DNA from: JBKBUF01 sp046290815
Lineage (GTDB): Bacteria > Bacteroidota > Bacteroidia > Cytophagales > Cytophagaceae
Direction of reading: 5' to 3'
NCBI GenBank assembly: GCA_046290815.1
Contig: JBKBUF010000039.1
Span: 1-31,842 of the forward strand
Length of the DNA stretch: 31,842 bases
Shown: in pieces, positions 22,703 through 30,404 of the stretch
Position numbering within the stretch: position 1 is the stretch's first letter
Layout: every line of letters begins with the position of its first letter
Translations under genes and position numbers: made by a program
Notes under the pieces: model-generated
Told to the model about the DNA's origin: nothing
Seen by the model: only the letters and a program-made list of their open reading frames with translations
The model's database searches: none

Positions 22703-25342
22703 ATGAGCATAAATAAAACCTATAACCCGAAAGAAATTGAGCAGAAATGGTATGCCTATTGGCTTGAAAACAATCTGTTCAAATCTGAACCGAATCCCGA
22801 TAAAAAGCCATATACCATTGTTATTCCCCCTCCTAATGTGACAGGTGTACTTCACATGGGACATATGCTCAACAACACTATTCAGGATGTTCTTATCAGA
22901 AAAAAAAGAAAAGAAGGGTATGAAGCTTGCTGGGTACCCGGAACAGACCATGCCTCTATCGCTACTGAAGCCAAAGTTGTAGCCATGCTTCGCGAAAAAG
23001 GTATTAAGAAATCAGATTTAAGCAGAGAAGAATTTTTGAAGTATGCATGGGAATGGAAAGAGAAATATGGTGGCATTATTCTCGAGCAATTAAAAAAGCT
23101 AGGAGCATCCTGCGATTGGAGCAGAACCAAATTCACGATGGATCCTACCCTCTCTGAAGCAGTTATTGAAGTATTCGTAAGACTATACAATGACGGTTTA
23201 ATATACAGGGGCTATAGAATGGTAAACTGGGACCCTCAGGGCAAAACAGCTCTTTCAGACGAAGAGGTTATTTACAAAGAAGTAAATTCCAAACTTTATC
23301 ATCTTAAATACAAAATAGAAGGGAGTGAAGAATTTATAGTGGTAGCAACGACCCGTCCTGAAACCATACTGGGAGATACAGCCGTTTGTGTACATCCGAA
23401 CGACGAGCGCTACAAACACCTGCACGGAAAGAAAGTACTTGTACCGATAATCAACCGACCGGTGACAGTTATACCAGATGAATATGTGGACATGGAGTTT
23501 GGTACAGGTTGCCTTAAAGTAACTCCTGCCCACGACATGAATGACTACAACCTGGGCGTTAAGCACAAGCTTGAAGTGATAGACATCATGAACGACGATG
23601 GCACCTTCAGCAAAAAAGCAGGACTTTATATCGGAGAAGACAGATTCAAGGTAAGAAAGCTTATAGTTAAAGAGCTTGAGGAGAAAGGTCTGACGGTAAA
23701 AATTGAAGATATCAAAAACAACATAGGCTATTCCGAACGTACCGATGCTGTGATCGAGCCAAGGCTTTCAATGCAGTGGTTTGTGGACATGAAGAAATTC
23801 ATGGGGAAAAAACCGGAGGTATTGACCGCGGTGATGAATGATGAAATCACTCTTATACCTGCCAAGTTTAAAAACACATACAGACATTGGATCGAGAATA
23901 TAAAGGATTGGTGTATTTCCAGACAGTTATGGTGGGGACAAAGAATTCCCGCATACTATCTTGCTGACGGAAGCTTTGCCGTTGCAAAATCAAGGGAAGA
24001 AGCTGTTGAGATCTTTAAAAAGCAAAACAAAACAGTTAAGCCGGAAGAATTAAAACAAGATGAAGATGTACTGGACACATGGTTTTCATCATGGCTCTGG
24101 CCTATCTCCGTTTTTGAAGGCTTCAGTGAACCGGATAACAAAGACATTAAATATTATTACCCTACAGATGATCTTGTAACAGCACCAGAAATCCTTTTCT
24201 TCTGGGTTGCCAGAATGATCATGGCAGGCTATATGTTTAAAGGAGAAAAGCCTTTTAGAAATGTATATCTGACAGGTATCGTTAGAGATAAGTTGGGAAG
24301 AAAAATGTCGAAATCACTTGGAAATTCTCCTGACCCTCTTGATCTGATAGATAAGTATGGCGCAGATGGAGTAAGAGTAGGGATGCTTTTGAGTAGTCCT
24401 GCCGGGAATGACCTGCTATTTGATGAAAAGCTTTGCGAACAGGGAAGAAATTTCAGTAACAAAATCTGGAATGCATTCAGACTAATCAAAGGCTGGGAGG
24501 TAAACGACCAGATTAATAATCCATCCAATGCTGCAGCTATAAAGTGGTTTGATAGCAAATTTGAAAAAGGGCTTCTTGAACTGGAAGATAATTTTTCCAA
24601 ATACAGACTTTCAGATGCCATTATGACGGTATACAAACTTATATGGGACGATTTCTGCTCATGGTACCTGGAAATGATCAAACCAAATTTTGGTGAGCCT
24701 ATAGACAGGGAAACTTATGAAAAGACAATTGGTATTTTCGAAAACCTCCTATCCATCCTGCATCCGTTTATGCCATTTATCTCGGAGGAGTTATACCATG
24801 AACTAAACGATCGAGATGGGAAGGATAATATGATCACCGCAGCCTGGCCTATATCAAAAAAATCTAATGAATCAGAGGCGACTGAGGGTGATTTCATTAT
24901 TGAGGTAATTTCAGGTATCAGGAATGTGAGAAACACCAAACAGATTGCTAAAAATGTACCTTTGGAGCTTCATGTAAAGTCAAAAGCACAAGCGGTATAT
25001 GGGAAGTTTGATGAAATCATTAAAAAACTGGCCGGAATACAATCCATCCATTTTACTGATACTAATCTTGATGGAGCAGTTTCTTTTATTGTAAAAGCCG
25101 ATGAGTTTTTTATTCCTTTAGAGGGGGAGATCGATTTGGAACAGGAAAGAGAAAAACTTTTAAAAGAAATTGAATACACCAGAGGCTTTCTAAATTCTGT
25201 GGACAAAAAGCTTAGCAATGAGAAGTTTGTGTCGGGGGCACCAGCTAATGTGGTGGAAAGTGAAAAGAAGAAAAAGGCTGATGCAGAGGCAAAAATAAAA
25301 GCTTTAGAGGCTAATCTTGCCAAACTTCCCGCAAGCAAATAA
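22703..25342 (+). CDS. valS: Valyl-tRNA synthetase
   Basis: This 879-residue class I aminoacyl-tRNA synthetase charges tRNA-Val. The HIGH-type motif is HMGH at 51-54 in PPPNVTGVLHMGHML, and the KMSKS motif is at 534-538 in GRKMSKSLGNSPDP. The editing (CP1) domain lies between, with TTRPETILGDTAVCVHP and GTGCLKVTPAHDMNDY. The C-terminus is the expected coiled-coil arm that holds the tRNA (LEQEREKLLKEIEYTRGF to AKIKALEANLAKL). The length is normal and the start is unambiguous. It has its own promoter, and no T-box leader is visible. Confidence 0.97.
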   Translation: MSINKTYNPKEIEQKWYAYWLENNLFKSEPNPDKKPYTIVIPPPNVTGVLHMGHMLNNTIQDVLIRKKRKEGYEACWVPGTDHASIATEAKVVAMLREKGIKKSDLSREEFLKYAWEWKEKYGGIILEQLKKLGASCDWSRTKFTMDPTLSEAVIEVFVRLYNDGLIYRGYRMVNWDPQGKTALSDEEVIYKEVNSKLYHLKYKIEGSEEFIVVATTRPETILGDTAVCVHPNDERYKHLHGKKVLVPIINRPVTVIPDEYVDMEFGTGCLKVTPAHDMNDYNLGVKHKLEVIDIMNDDGTFSKKAGLYIGEDRFKVRKLIVKELEEKGLTVKIEDIKNNIGYSERTDAVIEPRLSMQWFVDMKKFMGKKPEVLTAVMNDEITLIPAKFKNTYRHWIENIKDWCISRQLWWGQRIPAYYLADGSFAVAKSREEAVEIFKKQNKTVKPEELKQDEDVLDTWFSSWLWPISVFEGFSEPDNKDIKYYYPTDDLVTAPEILFFWVARMIMAGYMFKGEKPFRNVYLTGIVRDKLGRKMSKSLGNSPDPLDLIDKYGADGVRVGMLLSSPAGNDLLFDEKLCEQGRNFSNKIWNAFRLIKGWEVNDQINNPSNAAAIKWFDSKFEKGLLELEDNFSKYRLSDAIMTVYKLIWDDFCSWYLEMIKPNFGEPIDRETYEKTIGIFENLLSILHPFMPFISEELYHELNDRDGKDNMITAAWPISKKSNESEATEGDFIIEVISGIRNVRNTKQIAKNVPLELHVKSKAQAVYGKFDEIIKKLAGIQSIHFTDTNLDGAVSFIVKADEFFIPLEGEIDLEQEREKLLKEIEYTRGFLNSVDKKLSNEKFVSGAPANVVESEKKKKADAEAKIKALEANLAKLPASK

Positions 25343-25370
25343 TAATTGTAACTATTTTTTACTATTTTCG

Positions 25371-25414
25371 GTAAACCATGAGGAAGGTAAGACCAAATAT
25401 CTTCCTCTGTTTAC
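25371..25414 (+). promoter_or_regulatory. Strong leader hairpin before the OmpA/TSP3 gene
   Basis: GTAAAC (25371-25376) pairs with GTTTAC (25409-25414), and GAGGAAG (25380-25386) with CTTCCTC (25401-25407). This makes a 13-pair stem with an asymmetric 3+1 internal loop and a 14-base apical loop. It ends 19 bases before the ATG at 25434 and is not followed by a T-run. It could be a leader structure controlling translation or stability of the downstream mRNA, or a terminator of valS that lacks a U-tract. Confidence 0.45.
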
Positions 25415-25433
25415 GTAAGAAATTAAAAGCTTA

Positions 25434-26393
25434 ATGAAAAAATTGTACTTCATCCTGCCTTTATTGGCTATACTCCTTTATTTCCCTCTGCAAGCACAAA
25501 ATCCAAAACAAACCAAGAAAAGGGTAAAGGCTGCGAAAAAAAATAAAGATAAAAAGAGAGACCCATATCAGATTGATTGGCATGACAAAGATTCTGATGG
25601 TGACGGTGTGCCTGATGGTCGTGACAAGTGCCTTCATACTCCAAAAGGTGAGCCAGTAACCCCATTCGGTTGCCCTTACGATGTAGACTTTGACGGAGTA
25701 TACGATTATGAGGATGAATGTAAAGATCAGCCGGGACCTAAAGAAAATAAAGGTTGCCCTTGGGGTGACAGAGACGGCGATGGTATTACAGACAATAAAG
25801 ATGATTGTCCGGACACTCCTGGTCTTGCAAAATTCAGAGGCTGTCCTGATACTGATGGTGATGGAATTCAGGACAAAGATGATAACTGTCCGAAAGAACG
25901 TGGTACCGCTCAGTACAAAGGTTGCCCTCCTCCGTTTATTGATACAGATGGTGACGGTGTAAGTGACTATGATGATTTGTGTATGAGAGTTCCCGGGCTA
26001 AAGTCCAATAAAGGTTGCCCAGAGGTAAAACCTGAAGAAAAGAAAGCGCTGGAGGAGGCATTCAAGAACCTGTTGTTTGAAACCAACAGTGATGTTATCG
26101 TAAGCTCCTCATTCGAATCGCTTAACAAGCTCGCATCAGTGTTGATCAACAATCCGAAAAATAAAATCCACCTGGAAGGTCATACAGACAATGTTGGTGA
26201 TGACAATGCCAACATGGACTTATCACAAAGAAGAGCAGAATCAGTGAAGAATTACCTTGTAAAAAGAGGAGTTCAGGCCGATAGAATTTCAACAGCCGGA
26301 TTTGGTGAAACCAGGCCAGTGGCTACAAATGATACTGATGAAGGAAGACATAAGAACAGAAGGGTGGAGATGAATATAATTCCGCCCCAGTAA
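25434..26393 (+). CDS. OmpA-family protein with thrombospondin type 3 repeats
   Basis: This is a 319-residue envelope protein. A signal peptide (LYFILPLLAILLYFPLQAQ) and a Lys-rich stretch (TKKRVKAAKKNKDKKRD) come first. Residues about 50-195 are calcium-binding type 3 repeats of the form DxDGDGxxDxxDxCPxxxG (DSDGDGVPDGRDKC, DRDGDGITDNKDDC, DTDGDGIQDKDDNC, DTDGDGVSDYDDLC). The C-terminal OmpA domain at about 205-319 has NKIHLEGHTDNVGDD and DLSQRRAESVKNYLVKRGV, which bind peptidoglycan. There is no N-terminal beta-barrel, so it probably links peptidoglycan to a partner in the outer membrane. A stem-loop precedes it, and a clear terminator follows at 26471. Confidence 0.93.
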   Translation: MKKLYFILPLLAILLYFPLQAQNPKQTKKRVKAAKKNKDKKRDPYQIDWHDKDSDGDGVPDGRDKCLHTPKGEPVTPFGCPYDVDFDGVYDYEDECKDQPGPKENKGCPWGDRDGDGITDNKDDCPDTPGLAKFRGCPDTDGDGIQDKDDNCPKERGTAQYKGCPPPFIDTDGDGVSDYDDLCMRVPGLKSNKGCPEVKPEEKKALEEAFKNLLFETNSDVIVSSSFESLNKLASVLINNPKNKIHLEGHTDNVGDDNANMDLSQRRAESVKNYLVKRGVQADRISTAGFGETRPVATNDTDEGRHKNRRVEMNIIPPQ

Positions 26394-26420
26394 TTCAGAT
26401 TTTTCAGATCAAGTCAGATT
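26394..26420. repeat. Left arm of a TCAGAT-word element
   Basis: Three TTCAGAT/GTCAGAT words spaced 9-10 bases apart begin at the ompA-type gene's stop codon. They are the inverse of the ATCTGA words that lie beyond the terminator at 26516-26575, so the two regions can pair around that terminator. Confidence 0.5.
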
Positions 26421-26470
26421 ACCTGAGTGCAAAATTAAATCGTTTAATATTAGTTTAAAGGCAGGATATT

Positions 26471-26514
26471 AAAATAAAAAAGGATGATATTCCCTTATCA
26501 TCCTTTTTTATTTT
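26471..26514. terminator. Intrinsic terminator, bidirectional
   Basis: GGATGATA (26482-26489) pairs with TATCATCC (26496-26503), flanked by an A-run before and TTTTTTATTTT after that also pair. It ends the OmpA/TSP3 transcript and can also act on the opposite strand. Confidence 0.9.
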
Positions 26515-26515
26515 A

Positions 26516-26575
26516 ATCTGATCTAATCTGATCTAATCTAATCTAATCTAATCTGATTTGATCTGATCTGATCTG
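26516..26575. repeat. Twelve tandem pentamers ATCTR
   Basis: ATCTG and ATCTA units, with one ATTTG, follow one another in perfect register for 12 units, the last running into ATAAT. Scattered ATCTGA words continue to 26610. The repeat lies between convergent genes, directly after the terminator. Such a pure short repeat should vary in copy number between strains. Confidence 0.85.
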
Positions 26576-26620
26576 ATAATCATTTAATCTGACTAATTTG
26601 AATCATCTGACAAATCCCAA

Positions 26621-26866
26621 TCACTTTTTCTTCGGTTCTGTCGCCTCCTGCTTTTTAGTTTCTCCATAACAAACTTTACAAGGCTCATATCCATTCGCTT
26701 TAGCCTCTTTCAGCTCGGTACCCTTTTTTCCTTCTTTAACTATGCTACAGTTTTTCTTATGGTACTTTTTGCCGTTTTCAGTAACATAAACAGTTTGTGC
26801 ATTTACCAATTGTGCAAATACAACAAACACAAGAAAGAAAACAAAACCTAAAATTCTACTTTTCAT
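26621..26866 (-). CDS. Small secreted protein with a Cys/His metal-site-like motif
   Basis: This 81-residue protein has a signal peptide (LGFVFFLVFVVFAQLVNAQ). The mature part holds YHKKNCSIVKEG and then EAKANGYEPCKVCYG. The arrangement H-x3-C...G-Y-x-P-C-x-x-C is seen in several small domains that bind zinc or form disulfides, often attached to secreted nucleases or proteases. Here it stands alone, with a short charged tail (KKQEATEPKKK). The function is unknown. It is convergent with the OmpA/TSP3 gene and downstream of the alanine dehydrogenase on the same strand, 113 bases away. Confidence 0.75.
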   Translation of the reverse strand: MKSRILGFVFFLVFVVFAQLVNAQTVYVTENGKKYHKKNCSIVKEGKKGTELKEAKANGYEPCKVCYGETKKQEATEPKKK

Positions 26867-26979
26867 ATTTATATCAAATTAAATCTAACTTAATAAAAAC
26901 TTACAATTTTATGAATTAATAATTGGAAAGGCCTTTATTGTCTGCAATCCTGGAAATCCTTAAATCATTTTAATCAAGG

Positions 26980-28200
26980 TCAAAAGCGTGCCGCCAACAA
27001 CAAATTTATATCCTTAAACTTCATATTAAATTTCTTTGCAATGTATGGGTTGGTAAGATGGCCTTTATAAGCATAAACACCCTTCATGAACCACTCCTTG
27101 TGATAGATCATTTCATCTACCCCACCCTTCTTGGATATTTGCAGCAATATAGGTGTGAAGATATTGCTTAACGCTGTTGTAGCAGTACGCGCCACACGCG
27201 AAGCAATATTAGGCACACAATAATGAATTACATCATACTTTCTGTATACAGGACTTTTGTGTGTCGTCACTTTGGAAGTTTCAAAGCATCCTCCCTGATC
27301 AATACTAACATCTACGATCACTGAGTTAGGCATCATTTCTGCCACCATATCTTCTGTAACCACCATCGGACTTCCTTCATCTGACCTTAATGAGCCTATC
27401 ACCACATCGGCCTGCCTTAATTCTTTCCTCAAAGTAATAGTATCTATGGTGGAAGTATAGATCTGAGTTCCCAGATCATGTTTAAGTCTTCTTAATTTAT
27501 AAACCTGATTATCGAATACCTTTACTTCACATCCTAATCCAAGAGCAGCTCTTGCTGCATATTCCGCAACGGTACCCGCACCGAGAATGATTACCTTTGT
27601 AGGAGGCACACCGGTGATACCACCCAAAATCACTCCTTTTCCATTTTTACTGTTAAGATATTCTGCGGCTACAAGCATTACCGTGCTACCTGCGATTTCA
27701 CTCATGGCCCTTACGACCGGCATTGCCCCTCCTTTGTCTTCTATATATTCAAAGGCTAACCCTGTGCATTTCTTTTTATTAAGGATATTAAGAAGTTCAG
27801 AATTGAGAGTACTGAGCTGTAAGGCGCTGATTAGCGTAGAACCGGGCTTGAGCATTTCAGCCTCTTGGACAGTTGGCGGCTCTACCTTGAGTACAATGTT
27901 CGACTTAAAAACCTCTTCGGCACTATAGACAATTTTTGCGCCGGCATCGCTGTATTCCTGATCGGTATATTTGGCATTAATGCCCGCATTGGTTTCGACT
28001 ACCACCTCATGGCCATTGTTCACCAGTAAAGCCACTGCTTCAGGTGTAAGACAAACCCTGTTTTCAAGGTCCTCTGTTTCTTTGGGTATACCGATATTTA
28101 AACTTTTGTTATCCTCTTTAACTTTAAGCAAAGCTTCCTGAGGATATAAAGCATGTTCTTTAGCCAGGGCGGCAGAAACGCCTGTTTTTGCTGATTTCAT
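26980..28200 (-). CDS. ald: Alanine dehydrogenase / NAD(P) transhydrogenase alpha-type protein
   Basis: This 406-residue cytoplasmic protein is of the family that interconverts L-alanine and pyruvate with NAD. IGIPKETEDLENRVCLTPEAV opens the substrate domain, and VLKVEPPT carries the expected Lys. The NAD-binding fold shows VIILGAGTVAEYAARAALGLG and QADVVIGSLRS, and the end has HYCVPNIASRVARTATTALSN. A leader of about 35 residues (MKSAKTGVSAALAKEHALYPQ) precedes the usual start of the family. This longer form is common in Bacteroidota, but I cannot prove the activity from the sequence. It is downstream of porX and tsaE on the same strand, 69 bases past tsaE. Confidence 0.85.
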   Translation of the reverse strand: MKSAKTGVSAALAKEHALYPQEALLKVKEDNKSLNIGIPKETEDLENRVCLTPEAVALLVNNGHEVVVETNAGINAKYTDQEYSDAGAKIVYSAEEVFKSNIVLKVEPPTVQEAEMLKPGSTLISALQLSTLNSELLNILNKKKCTGLAFEYIEDKGGAMPVVRAMSEIAGSTVMLVAAEYLNSKNGKGVILGGITGVPPTKVIILGAGTVAEYAARAALGLGCEVKVFDNQVYKLRRLKHDLGTQIYTSTIDTITLRKELRQADVVIGSLRSDEGSPMVVTEDMVAEMMPNSVIVDVSIDQGGCFETSKVTTHKSPVYRKYDVIHYCVPNIASRVARTATTALSNIFTPILLQISKKGGVDEMIYHKEWFMKGVYAYKGHLTNPYIAKKFNMKFKDINLLLAARF

Positions 28201-28269
28201 TTGTTTAAATTTGCATTTAAATTGCCAATTGGAATGACCATATTTTGTATCCTACAACCTATGGTCATT

Positions 28270-28710
28270 TCATGTTATTGATATATGAAAAACTCTGTCT
28301 GTGCCTTCCAAGGAAATATTAACTTCCACAAAATGTTCAGGAATTAATGTAGGAATTTGCGAAGCCCATTCGATAAAGCATTTGCTGCCGGAATAAAAAT
28401 ATTCATCTACCCCTAAATCCATAGCCTCCCTTTCGTCTTTTATCCTGTAAAAATCAAAATGAAAAACCTGCTCCCCGTTTTCGGTAACATATTCATTTAC
28501 AATAGAAAATGTAGGACTGGAGACATTATCAATTACCCCAAGCTCCTTACATAAGCTTTTAATAAGGGTAGTCTTTCCCACCCCCATAGGGCCATTAAAA
28601 AGAATAATGGTCTCTTTACCAGCAAAACGGATAATAGATTGAGATACCGCATCAAGATCTTCCGGTGATGAAGACCTTAGTTCTAATTTCCCTGATACGG
28701 CTTTAGTCAT
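28270..28710 (-). CDS. tsaE: tRNA threonylcarbamoyladenosine biosynthesis ATPase
   Basis: This 146-residue cytoplasmic ATPase works with TsaB and TsaD in making the t6A modification next to the anticodon of tRNAs that read ANN codons. The P-loop FNGPMGVGKTTLIKSLCKELG, the switch motif VSSPTFSIVNEY, HFDFYRIKDEREAMDLG and FIEWASQIPTLIP are all typical. I choose ATG at 28708-28710 (MTKAVSGKLELRSSS). An upstream TTG would add only MLRL. It lies between porX and the alanine dehydrogenase gene on the same strand, 74 bases past porX. Confidence 0.94.
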   Translation of the reverse strand: MTKAVSGKLELRSSSPEDLDAVSQSIIRFAGKETIILFNGPMGVGKTTLIKSLCKELGVIDNVSSPTFSIVNEYVTENGEQVFHFDFYRIKDEREAMDLGVDEYFYSGSKCFIEWASQIPTLIPEHFVEVNISLEGTDRVFHISIT

Positions 28711-28784
28711 TAAGCGTAGCAATTAAGATTTGCAGCCAATAAAATTACAAAATTTATTGAAACTGCAAAACTTCTCTATCCGGG

Positions 28785-30335
28785 CTATTTCGGAGATAAT
28801 ACAATTAATGGAATAATCATTTCCTCCATGGAGACACCCCCGTGCTGGAAGGTATCCTTGTAGTAATTGACGTAATAATTGTAATTATTAGGATAAGCGA
28901 AAAAATAGTCCTCAATAGTGAATACATAAGCAGTCGAAACATTCCTTTTCGGCAGGAAGAATCGCTCAGGCTTACGACAAATAAAAATATCTTCTTCATC
29001 GAAGCCGAGGTTTTTACCCTGCTTGTATCTCAGATTGGTATTTGTATTTTTATCACCTACTATTTTAAAAGGGCGTTTTACTCTTATAGTACCATGGTCA
29101 GTACTGATCACCACTTTAATTTTCTTTTCAGCAAGCTTCTTCAGAATCTCCAGCAATGGACTGTGCTGAAACCAGGAATTGGTAAGGGACCTGTATGCAG
29201 ATTCATCAGGTGCTAACTCTCTTATCATAGCCATATCAGTTCTGGCATGTGATAGCATATCAACAAAGTTGTATACAATTACATTCAGCTTATTACCCAT
29301 CAGGTTATTCAGGTTATCCACCAGGTTTTTTCCGTGGGCAATGTTGGTTATCTTATGATACGAAAATTTAAAATCCAGATTATTTCTTTTCAATTGCGAC
29401 TTGAGAAGTTCTTCTTCATGATTGTTTTTTCCTTCTTCCTCATCGTCATGTATCCACAACTCCGGATATTTTTTCTCTATTTCCGAAGGAAGCATCCCTG
29501 CAAAGATAGAATTACGCGCATAAGATGTAGTAGTTGGCAAAATACTGTAGTAAGAGGACTCTTCCTGCACATTAAACATTGATGATATCGAAGGCTCTAA
29601 TACCCGCCATTGATCATAGCGAAGATTATCTATCAAAATAAAAAACACAGGCTCTTCTTTGGCAAGGGGAAATACTTTTTTCTTTAATAACTGATGAGAC
29701 AACATTGGTTTCTCAACATTAGGATCATTTAGCCAGTCTTCATAGTTCTCAATAATAAATTTGGAGAAATTTTTATTAGCCTCGCTTTTCTGCATATCGA
29801 TAATTTCCTTCATACTTTTATTCTCGGTATTATCGATTTCAAGCTCCCAGTAGACCAACTTTTTGTAAATCTCTGCCCATTCGTTGTGATCAATTCTGTC
29901 ATTATAAGCCATGCTCAGATTTCTGAAATCCTGCTGATAACTTATATTAGTTTTCTCAGAAATGATTCTCTTGTTATCTAATATCTTCTTTATGGAAAGT
30001 AATATCTGATTAGGATTTAATGGCTTGATCAGGTAATCTGCAATTTTACTACCGATAGCCTCTTCCATAATATGCTCCTCTTCACTTTTGGTAATCATGA
30101 TTATAGGAAGATTTGGCTTTGTCTGCTTGATCTGATTTAAAGTCTCCAGGCCAGTCATTCCGGGCATGTTTTCATCTAAAAAAACTATATCAAACTGTTC
30201 TTCATTGCATTTCTCAAGAGCGTCAGCCCCACTGTTTACCGGAGTTACATCGTATCCTTTATTATTTAAAAAAATTATGTGAGGTTTAAGTAAATCTATT
30301 TCATCGTCAGCCCACAAAATGTTATATCTTTGCAT
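28785..30335 (-). CDS. porX: PorX-type response regulator with PglZ domain (type IX secretion regulator)
   Basis: This 516-residue protein controls expression of type IX secretion genes with the kinase PorY and the sigma factor SigP in Porphyromonas. Residues 1-120 are a receiver: WADDEIDLL acidic pocket, D54 phosphorylation site in FLDENMPGMTG, T82 and K104. A helical linker follows (about 125-205). Residues about 225-516 are an alkaline-phosphatase-like PglZ domain with FILIDNLRYDQW (D236), LPTTTSYARNSIF (Thr near 269), NFVDMLSHARTD (D359, H363), STDHGTI (D413, H414) and QHGGVSMEE (H498), the expected zinc ligands and nucleophile. In Porphyromonas this domain cleaves oligonucleotides in vitro. 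All key residues are kept, so it should be active. tsaE and ald follow, a neighbourhood I recall from related genomes. It is divergent from the HD gene, with 69 bases between. Confidence 0.95.
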   Translation of the reverse strand: MQRYNILWADDEIDLLKPHIIFLNNKGYDVTPVNSGADALEKCNEEQFDIVFLDENMPGMTGLETLNQIKQTKPNLPIIMITKSEEEHIMEEAIGSKIADYLIKPLNPNQILLSIKKILDNKRIISEKTNISYQQDFRNLSMAYNDRIDHNEWAEIYKKLVYWELEIDNTENKSMKEIIDMQKSEANKNFSKFIIENYEDWLNDPNVEKPMLSHQLLKKKVFPLAKEEPVFFILIDNLRYDQWRVLEPSISSMFNVQEESSYYSILPTTTSYARNSIFAGMLPSEIEKKYPELWIHDDEEEGKNNHEEELLKSQLKRNNLDFKFSYHKITNIAHGKNLVDNLNNLMGNKLNVIVYNFVDMLSHARTDMAMIRELAPDESAYRSLTNSWFQHSPLLEILKKLAEKKIKVVISTDHGTIRVKRPFKIVGDKNTNTNLRYKQGKNLGFDEEDIFICRKPERFFLPKRNVSTAYVFTIEDYFFAYPNNYNYYVNYYKDTFQHGGVSMEEMIIPLIVLSPK

Positions 30336-30404
30336 ATCAAGAGATTTAGTAGCAATAAAAATACACTAATACTATATAAATAAGTTTCATTAATTAAAAA
30401 AGTT

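Noticed and set aside
24229..24681. 150-codon minus-strand frame inside valS
   Set aside because: It is antisense to conserved valS motifs, including KMSKS.
26516..26610. CRISPR-like array
   Set aside because: The units are 5 bases long without spacers, and no cas genes are present.
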